Shown one piece after another: positions 5,499 to 10,508 of a DNA stretch of 10,508 bases. The stretch's first letter is position 1; each line of letters starts with the position of its first letter. Made by a program: the position numbers and the translations under genes. Location: contig JAWODN010000082.1 of NCBI GenBank assembly GCA_046483285.1, forward strand, positions 1-10,508, given 5' to 3'. Origin of the DNA: CAYRTV01 sp046483285. GTDB taxonomy: Bacteria > Acidobacteriota > Aminicenantia > Aminicenantales > Aminicenantaceae. The notes beneath the pieces were generated by a model that saw only the letters and a list, made by a program, of their open reading frames with translations, searched no databases and had not been told where the DNA came from.

Positions 5499-5613
5499 AC
5501 CAAAGTCTATTCAATTCATTCAATTTCATCAAATCTCAACCCTCTAAGCGACTCTATCGCCAATCAAACACATTCAAAAAATTCGGTCAACAAATCTTGA
5601 TTCTTTCCGCCAC

Positions 5614-6630
5614 TCACAGGCTTATTTCGACGATTTCAGCGCATGACAGATCGGAGGTTCCCAGGCCAAGCGATTCGGCATACATGAGATGGCGCTTCAG
5701 TCGTTTCTCCGGCTGGAAAGATAGGTCATGCCGGCGCATCAGCTCTCCGCAATACGCATCCGTCAGAACCATATCGCCGGATAGAATAAGCTCATTGACA
5801 TCTTCCTTCACTATGCCGCCGGAATAAAACCCCGGTCCGGACACTGTCAGAAGGGCCCGGGCGTCGACGATGTTCACATGAGGCCGCATGGCATCCGCGC
5901 ATTCCGCAATTGTGCGGTCGAAGAATTCTTCTCCTTCCCCCGGGTCTTTGATCATCCGGAGATGAGCCAGGGTTCGAAAGGGATCATAGACAGCGCCAAA
6001 ACAGTTTTTCAAGGCACAAGTGAAATCGGCCTCGTGATGGCGCTTGGGAATGGCCGTGTTGACAACAAGATCCGCGGTCATGATATCCTTGTTGACCATG
6101 ATGACAGGATTCGATTCCCAAGCACTGTTCCCAACTTTATGATAGGAAAATCCCAGACTCGGGTTCCTGGGCAGAATTCTCACTCCCCATGTGTCCTTTA
6201 GTTTTGAGTATCCATGTTTCCGGAAAACAGTTTGCACGGCGATCCCGCGAAGAGAAGGGTTGTCTCCCACCGTGATAACGCTTTCCCCGGAAGCATTAAA
6301 GAAACGGACGATTTCCTCGAGAATCTCCGCATGGGTGGTTACAGGATAGGGCTCAGACCATGTTGCATTCGGCTTGATGAAGACATTTTTTTTGGGCAGC
6401 GGTCTGTCGGCCGTCTCAAACAATAAATCCATTCCTTTTTTCACCAGGGAGGGAGCATTCTTGCCGCGAACAATAATCAATACCGGTTTCTCGCCACTCT
6501 TGAACGGGTTGACAATTCTCTGAGTCAAGGTACGATGAGGATCTCGGGACAAGCACGCGCCAGCCGAAAAAAAGGCAGAAAAACCCGCCAACGACTTAAG
6601 CCCCGTTTCAAGGAAATCACGACGTTTCAT
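5614..6630 (-). CDS. DUF362 domain protein with a Tat signal
   Basis: This is a 338-residue protein. Its N-terminus MKRRDFLETGLKSLAGFSAFF is a twin-arginine signal (RRDFLE plus a hydrophobic stretch to about residue 25), so it is probably exported folded. AGAC at about 23-26 might be a lipoprotein cleavage site, but the position before the cysteine is atypical. The body matches DUF362: KKNVFIKPNATW, SVITVGDNPSLRG, DLVVNTAIPKRHHEADFTCALKNCFGAVYDP and NIVDARALLTVSGP. Some relatives carry ferredoxin domains; none is seen here. The precise reaction is unknown. AAGGAG lies seven bases before the ATG, inside the end of the upstream gene. It overlaps that gene by 14 bases, so the two are probably translationally coupled and may act together at the membrane. 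Confidence 0.85.
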   Translation of the reverse strand: MKRRDFLETGLKSLAGFSAFFSAGACLSRDPHRTLTQRIVNPFKSGEKPVLIIVRGKNAPSLVKKGMDLLFETADRPLPKKNVFIKPNATWSEPYPVTTHAEILEEIVRFFNASGESVITVGDNPSLRGIAVQTVFRKHGYSKLKDTWGVRILPRNPSLGFSYHKVGNSAWESNPVIMVNKDIMTADLVVNTAIPKRHHEADFTCALKNCFGAVYDPFRTLAHLRMIKDPGEGEEFFDRTIAECADAMRPHVNIVDARALLTVSGPGFYSGGIVKEDVNELILSGDMVLTDAYCGELMRRHDLSFQPEKRLKRHLMYAESLGLGTSDLSCAEIVEISL

Positions 6631-7156
6631 CAGAGTTCTCCTTCCGAGACCGGTGCCTGTCGAGAAGCGCCGCTACTGAAGGAATCATAACAGCCGCGCT
6701 CAGAACACCCAGAACTTGGGAATCCTGAAATCTAAGAAAATGGACGAAGGAGGGCAGTATCTGGACAATTTCGATCCCAAGCCCGATTCCTAGCCCAAGA
6801 AAAGCAATGAATAGACCTCGCAGGGTCTTTTTATCCCTTATGAACTTAACCCCCAGAATGGAAAACACTCCAAAGGACATCAAAGTCCATGTTCCGAACC
6901 CCAGTCCGATGGTCAGGCCGCAATGGTTGGAGACTGCTAGTCCGATCAGCCAGCCTGCCGATGCGACAAGAGCGCCAAGGATAATACTCCGGGGTTTTCT
7001 GGATGGAATGAAAGCCAGGCCTCCGAATACAAAGGCTGCCAGGAGTTCCTCGAAATAGCTTTCAAAAACCCGCAGAATCCCAAGTAAAAATAAACCGCTA
7101 ACCAGAGAAATGATCATAAGTCTCCATCGTTTATCCCAAAAAGAAAGCCTCTTCAT
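6617..7156 (-). CDS. Polytopic membrane protein of unknown function
   Basis: This 179-residue protein has about five or six hydrophobic segments, at roughly residues 13-30, 36-50, 56-77, 85-103, 112-132 and 144-163. It has a basic N-terminus (MKRLSFWDKRWR) and a charged tail (DRHRSRKENSDETS). I do not recognise a family. It has no signal peptide beyond the first membrane segment and no conserved catalytic motif that I can see. The ATG is preceded by AGAGGA at about five bases. It is the first gene of a pair; its last codons contain the ribosome-binding site and start of the DUF362 gene. It may anchor or feed the exported DUF362 protein, which is an inference from overlap alone. Confidence 0.75.
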   Translation of the reverse strand: MKRLSFWDKRWRLMIISLVSGLFLLGILRVFESYFEELLAAFVFGGLAFIPSRKPRSIILGALVASAGWLIGLAVSNHCGLTIGLGFGTWTLMSFGVFSILGVKFIRDKKTLRGLFIAFLGLGIGLGIEIVQILPSFVHFLRFQDSQVLGVLSAAVMIPSVAALLDRHRSRKENSDETS

Positions 7157-7478
7157 TTCCGTCCTCTTCTGTTTAATAAGACAAGAAATTCATTTCCATC
7201 CGGGCTGGCTGGATGAGCATCTTTGCCTTCATTTCCCCCTTCAACCATCGTGGTCAAATATTATGGCACAATAGCTCTCAAGGACAACCGGAAGCCGCTC
7301 CTGGTGGGTCAAAACGCCACAGGGGCACTTAAAAACGCCCAAAAACGCATAGAGGGCTCTTTTCGCTAAAAGTGATGCAAGAGAACACAGGTCTTATCAT
7401 GTGCTTTTCTGTCCACTCGGTTTACGGAAAAGAGAAGAGCGTCCGCCCGGTCGACTCTCCGGCCTTGACCTTGATTTA
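7157..7478. other. 322-base gene-free stretch
   Basis: I see no gene on either strand. The stretch holds three AAAACGC words at 7311-7317, 7332-7338 and 7342-7348. It should also hold the promoter of the 6617-7156 gene and the end of the propeller transcript, but neither is clear. A GC-rich patch at 7443-7464 (GCCCGGTCGACTCTCCGGCC) could form a weak hairpin after the propeller stop; the T-rich follow-up needed for a terminator is poor. Confidence 0.5.
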
Positions 7479-8609
7479 TCATTTCCATTCAAGGCTGTAG
7501 CGCTTGACAAATCTAAAGCCATCTTCGTCTTCCTCAATCGTGTAAAGCTTCCCATCTTTAATCGTTATTGCTCTTTCAGGCAGCGAGACTCTGGCAAGGT
7601 ACCGCCCCTTGGCGTCAAAAACATCATAAGAGACACCTTTTGCTGCTTTTTCTTTTGTATAGGATCTGACGAAAAGCCACCCACGGTCGTCCATGATAAA
7701 ATCCTGGAAGGCGGGAAAATATTTGGGCCACTCTACTCGCACATCTGAAGAAGGCCCCTGGTCGCCCCATATTTCTCTGGCCCTTTTTTCTCGATCCTCC
7801 TGAGTGAGTTTTTCAGGATCGAACTCCTTGACGATTTTCCTGATGGTTTTACCTTCTGGATTGACAATGTGAAATACATATTCCGTCGTTATTCCCCAGA
7901 GAACATTACCTTCCGGTGTCAGATCGAAATAAAGGAGAGGAAAGTAGGGGTTGAAAACCGGATATCTGGCGATTGGCACAGAAGCTACTGTAAAAAGCGG
8001 TTCCAGATTTGAATTAAACCGGACAAGTTCTGTTCTGGCTTCCTGATCCATAATCGTATGACTGCCTATAATATCTCCCCTGAAGTCCTTTTTGGCCTGG
8101 GTAAACATCCACATTTTTCCCGCCGAAAGCTCTCTGATAAACTGGCCTTCAAGACTAAAAATAATCACTCGCCGCAGACCAGGGTCGCAGACAATAATTT
8201 TCTGCTGAGGAGTAACCTGGAAATTTGAGGGGCTCTGGAACTCTCCCGGCCCCTGACCCTTTTTCCCGACAGCTTTGATAAACTCTCCCTTACGGCCAAA
8301 AATTTTAATCTGAGCTGCTTTCCGGTCAAGGACGTAGATGTTGCCTTTTTCATCCGCATCCACATCAGTTGGGTTCAGCAGCATCGATTCTTCACTTTCT
8401 ATTTGAACACCCAGGGATAAATCCTCCTTTATGGACAATCCAGTGGGGACGCCGTGGAGAACGGCGGGATTTTTGGGATTGTAAACAACCGTCACAGAAT
8501 TCTCTGTTTTAATCTTAATCTGCTCACCATAGATCCAGCCTGAAACAAAGAAGAGAAAGAAAATAATAAGACCAAGAGGCAAGATATCCTGAACACTTGA
8601 AGTTTTCAT
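7479..8609 (-). CDS. Exported six-bladed beta-propeller (NHL-like) protein
   Basis: This 376-residue protein has a hydrophobic segment at about residues 9-28 (ILPLGLIIFFLFFVSGWIYG), which makes it exported or membrane-anchored. NHL-type blades follow. PTDVDADEKGNIYVLDRKAAQ (about 80-100), with IKIFGRKGEFIKAVGKKG, is the clearest, and FQVTPQQKIIVCDPGLRRVII (130-150) is the next. GQGPGEFQSP links them, as is usual in six-bladed propeller proteins of Bacteroidota and similar groups. These are generally binding or scaffold proteins; the ligand is unknown. I placed the start at the ATG 8609-8607, because AAGGAA lies seven bases upstream and the protein then begins with a normal signal peptide. The longer reading frame would start at a TTG (8642) and add eleven charged residues. 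The gene seems to be transcribed alone. Confidence 0.8.
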   Translation of the reverse strand: MKTSSVQDILPLGLIIFFLFFVSGWIYGEQIKIKTENSVTVVYNPKNPAVLHGVPTGLSIKEDLSLGVQIESEESMLLNPTDVDADEKGNIYVLDRKAAQIKIFGRKGEFIKAVGKKGQGPGEFQSPSNFQVTPQQKIIVCDPGLRRVIIFSLEGQFIRELSAGKMWMFTQAKKDFRGDIIGSHTIMDQEARTELVRFNSNLEPLFTVASVPIARYPVFNPYFPLLYFDLTPEGNVLWGITTEYVFHIVNPEGKTIRKIVKEFDPEKLTQEDREKRAREIWGDQGPSSDVRVEWPKYFPAFQDFIMDDRGWLFVRSYTKEKAAKGVSYDVFDAKGRYLARVSLPERAITIKDGKLYTIEEDEDGFRFVKRYSLEWK

Positions 8610-8700
8610 ATGCATCTTCCTTTTTAAGTCAAGTTTCTTCAAGCCTGGCCTATACCTTAGAAAATCGTTTCCTCATGATCATGGGTGCAGAGAAGACTTA

Positions 8701-8782
8701 GATAGATCCAGATGGACCAGATAGACTAAAAGAACGCAATAAACGCAATAAACGCGACGAACGCAAGCGCAGCAAGCATAAC
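8701..8782. repeat. 9-bp minisatellite (AGATRGACY / AATAAACGC units)
   Basis: Successive units are AGATGGACC (8710-8718), AGATAGACT (8719-8727), AAAAGAACGC, AATAAACGC (8738-8746), AATAAACGC (8747-8755), GACGAACGC (8756-8764) and AAGCGCAGC. The unit drifts from an AGATAGACC type to an AATAAACGC type across the array, and the 9-base period is broken once by one extra base. The minus-strand reading of this repeat gives a low-complexity peptide (VYCVYCV) that is not a gene. Confidence 0.8.
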
Positions 8783-8860
8783 GAGGCACTCTAAGATTCC
8801 CGTCGCTCCGCTCCGGGAATGACATTGGGATCATTTTCATGGTTCGTGGTGTGCTTACAC
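8780..8860. repeat. Half copy of the palindromic repeat with a swapped hairpin and the shared tail
   Basis: ACGAGGCACTCTAAGATTCC matches ACGAGGCAGTCAGGGATTCC of the long arm in copies 1 and 2. A different hairpin follows, ATTCCCG/CGGGAAT at 8796-8802 and 8814-8820. Then comes GAATGACATTGG and the tail with TCATGGTTCGTGGTGTG, closely matching 779-820 beside copy 3. The left half of the unit is absent and the minisatellite stands in its place. The tail includes the ATCATT-N18-CTTACA form of the GTGGTGT module. Confidence 0.7.
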
Positions 8861-8865
8861 ACATG

Positions 8866-9280
8866 GTGAATTCATATAAAAATACTTCAGCCCGCCTAAA
8901 CCATTTTTTTTATAAATAGGTCAGGCTAATGCGTTCAAGAAAAACAATAATGGCAAGAATCACAATTTCTGACCCCCACTGGACCCCTACTGGATGTGCT
9001 GGGACTTTTATTTTTACTCTCCTATTAACCCGTTATCTGAAAATGTAAATCAAAAAAAAATTGATGTCAAGAATAGCCGCAAACCTCAAATTGCGGAAAA
9101 AGGCCGCGGTGGGATAAGATTGTTATTGGCTGCACCCGGAGAGAGCATGCTTTCTCTTCGATTTTTATCCCTTTTATTCAATTGTTGATAGCTTCTGCTT
9201 TCGCCGTGGACAACGTTATTCCTCATTTTTGGAAATTTACACAACTTATGCGGTGTCCCTTTTGTCAACCCCGGTATCCG
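8866..9280. other. 415-base gene-free stretch with inverted and tandem repeats
   Basis: I see no convincing gene. GACCCCCACTG and GACCCCTACTG (8971-8992) are an 11-bp tandem duplication with one change. CCGCAA and TTGCGG (9077-9082, 9091-9096) form a 6-bp hairpin with an 8-base loop. GGGATAA and TTATCCC (9111-9117, 9165-9171) enclose a second, weaker palindrome around GCATGC (9145-9150). None is followed by a T tract on the strand that would end the aldo/keto reductase transcript. A 64-codon frame at 8994-9188 lacks a ribosome-binding site and I do not call it. Confidence 0.5.
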
Positions 9281-10057
9281 CTAGTGCGGCAAGCCGAATA
9301 TTTTCTCCATATCTTCCGGCAAAAGTTCAAAATCGAAAATATTCAGATTCTCTTTCTGACGGCCGGGATGGCCCGACTTAGGGATGGCGGACACATTCTT
9401 CTGCTGAATCAGCCAGCGGAGGATGACCTGGGCGGCGGTTTTCCCGTATTTTTCTCCGATTTTCCTCAGCAGGGAATTTTTAACGGCCCGGCCTTTGTCC
9501 AGGGGGGAATAAGCGGTGAGCATGACATCGTTGTGGATACAGAACTCCAAAAGCCCGGACTGTTTATGAAAGGGGTCATAGGGCACCTGGTTGGTCAGAA
9601 CGGGGGTCTGTGACGCCTCCATCGCTTCCCGGGTTTGGGGGACGGAAAAATTGCTCACCCCGATATGATTCACCCGGCGGGCGGATTGAAGCTGGTTCAT
9701 GGCATGGATGGTCTCGGCGACAGGAACCTTCGGGCTGTGCCAGTGGATAAGCAGCAGGTCCACATACTCTATCTGAAGTTTTTCCCGGCTTATTTCAAAA
9801 AATTCCAGAACATCGTCATGGCTCAAATGGGGAGAACTGATTTTCGTGGTTATGAAAACATCCTCCCGGGGAATACCGCTTTTCCTCAGGGCGTCCCCGA
9901 CTTCTTTTTCATTTTCGTACATTTGAGCCGTGTCCAAATGACGGTAACCGGCATCCAGGGCGGACAAGACCGCGTCCCGGCATTCTTTCCCCCGAAGAGG
10001 CCAGGTGCCGAGCCCGATGACAGGTATTTTTGCGCCGTGTATTTGAATGAATTCCAT
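9281..10057 (-). CDS. Aldo/keto reductase
   Basis: This 258-residue NADPH-dependent oxidoreductase of the aldo/keto reductase superfamily reduces carbonyl groups of small aldehydes or ketones in the cytoplasm; the substrate is not predictable. The catalytic tetrad is visible: Asp42 and Tyr47 in YRHLDTAQMYENE, Lys72 in FITTKI, and His105 in VDLLLIHWHSP. The cofactor side shows GVSNF (133-137), NQVPY (156-160), AYSPL (182-186) and IPKSG (225-229). It is slightly shorter than usual, ending EKIFGLPH soon after the last helix. The ATG follows GAGGGGAGATAA, a good ribosome-binding site at close spacing. The upstream region is AT-rich with TATTAT/TATATT words that could serve as a -10. It is followed downstream by the gene-free stretch and shares no operon with other genes in the window. 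Confidence 0.9.
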   Translation of the reverse strand: MEFIQIHGAKIPVIGLGTWPLRGKECRDAVLSALDAGYRHLDTAQMYENEKEVGDALRKSGIPREDVFITTKISSPHLSHDDVLEFFEISREKLQIEYVDLLLIHWHSPKVPVAETIHAMNQLQSARRVNHIGVSNFSVPQTREAMEASQTPVLTNQVPYDPFHKQSGLLEFCIHNDVMLTAYSPLDKGRAVKNSLLRKIGEKYGKTAAQVILRWLIQQKNVSAIPKSGHPGRQKENLNIFDFELLPEDMEKIFGLPH

Positions 10058-10097
10058 TTATCTCCCCTCTAAATATATAATAAACCTGAATTATTCA

Positions 10098-10216
10098 TAA
10101 AAAAATTGCGATGTTTTTGCAATCCCTTTTTTATCAGAGATTAACATGATTTTTATTGAAAGTTCAAATAGAAAGTTTTTCATTTTCATATTTTTATTTT
10201 AATCGCAATTTTTTTA
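10098..10216. repeat. 119-bp AT-rich element with perfect 15-bp inverted ends
   Basis: TAAAAAAATTGCGAT (10098-10112) and ATCGCAATTTTTTTA (10202-10216) are exact reverse complements separated by 89 AT-rich bases. A competing short hairpin, ATTGC/GCAAT (10105-10109, 10118-10122), uses the same left arm. No target-site duplication is evident at the edges. The right arm abuts GC-rich intron-associated DNA beginning CCCTTCGGGCGGG. It could be a MITE, a large hairpin terminator, or a regulatory hairpin upstream of the aldo/keto reductase gene. Confidence 0.7.

Positions 10217-10508
<292 letters not shown>

Noticed and set aside
7449..7459. GGTCGACTCTC shared with the intron tail at 10228-10238
   Set aside because: A shared 11-base word is expected many times by chance in a 10-kb window compared with itself, and the flanks do not match.
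8610..8642. Longer N-terminus of the beta-propeller protein from a TTG at 8642
   Set aside because: AAGGAA is well placed for the ATG at 8609, which gives a normal signal peptide; the extra eleven residues are charged and come before it.
8679..8864. 61-codon minus-strand frame with VYCVYCVLLVYLVHL
   Set aside because: It is a translation of the 9-bp minisatellite, without a ribosome-binding site.
8994..9188. 64-codon plus-strand frame
   Set aside because: It has no ribosome-binding site, no recognisable motif, and covers hairpins of a gene-free stretch.

Overview
This window looks like a chromosomal segment of an uncultured, heterotrophic Gram-negative-type bacterium. The signs are exported enzymes with Sec or Tat signals, moderately high GC, an exported amidohydrolase, a six-bladed beta-propeller protein, a Tat-exported DUF362 protein and many dispersed palindromic repeats. 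This gene mix is what I would expect of Candidatus Aminicenantes or another Acidobacteriota/Desulfobacterota-like lineage, but no marker gene is present, so the placement is a low-confidence inference.

Layout. 1-168 (minus) is the N-terminus of a membrane protein that runs off the left edge, probably a 4Fe-4S-binding membrane oxidoreductase. 169-955 is a 787-base gene-free stretch filled with a palindromic repeat family: three 117-118 bp copies with a cloverleaf-like nested inverted-repeat plan, plus partial copies and single hairpin modules. It ends in a promoter-like region. 956-2563 (plus) is an exported metal-dependent amidohydrolase. It converges on a threonine-synthase-like PLP enzyme (2578-3744, minus), which appears to have a leaderless mRNA. 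That gene diverges from a DDAH/arginine-deiminase-superfamily hydrolase (3803-4684, plus). 4900-5424 (minus) is a THEP1-type nucleoside-triphosphatase that appears to start at a rare ATT codon. 5614-7156 (minus) is a two-gene translationally coupled operon: a polytopic membrane protein, then a Tat-exported DUF362 protein. 7479-8609 (minus) is an exported NHL-like beta-propeller protein. 8701-8860 is a 9-bp minisatellite fused to a half copy of the palindromic repeat. 9281-10057 (minus) is an aldo/keto reductase. 10098-10216 is a 119-bp AT-rich element bounded by perfect 15-bp inverted repeats. 10217-10508 is structured GC-rich DNA containing domain V of a group II intron on the minus strand, whose body lies beyond the right edge.

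The protein genes are a mixture of metabolic and envelope functions. Apart from the 6617/6630 overlap I see no operon joining them into one system. The most unusual content is non-coding: the covarying palindromic repeats, a promoter-like module with an invariant GTGGTGT placement seen three times, the ATT start, the leaderless promoter, and the inverted-repeat element next to the intron tail. I found no convincing undescribed defence or biosynthetic system among the proteins.
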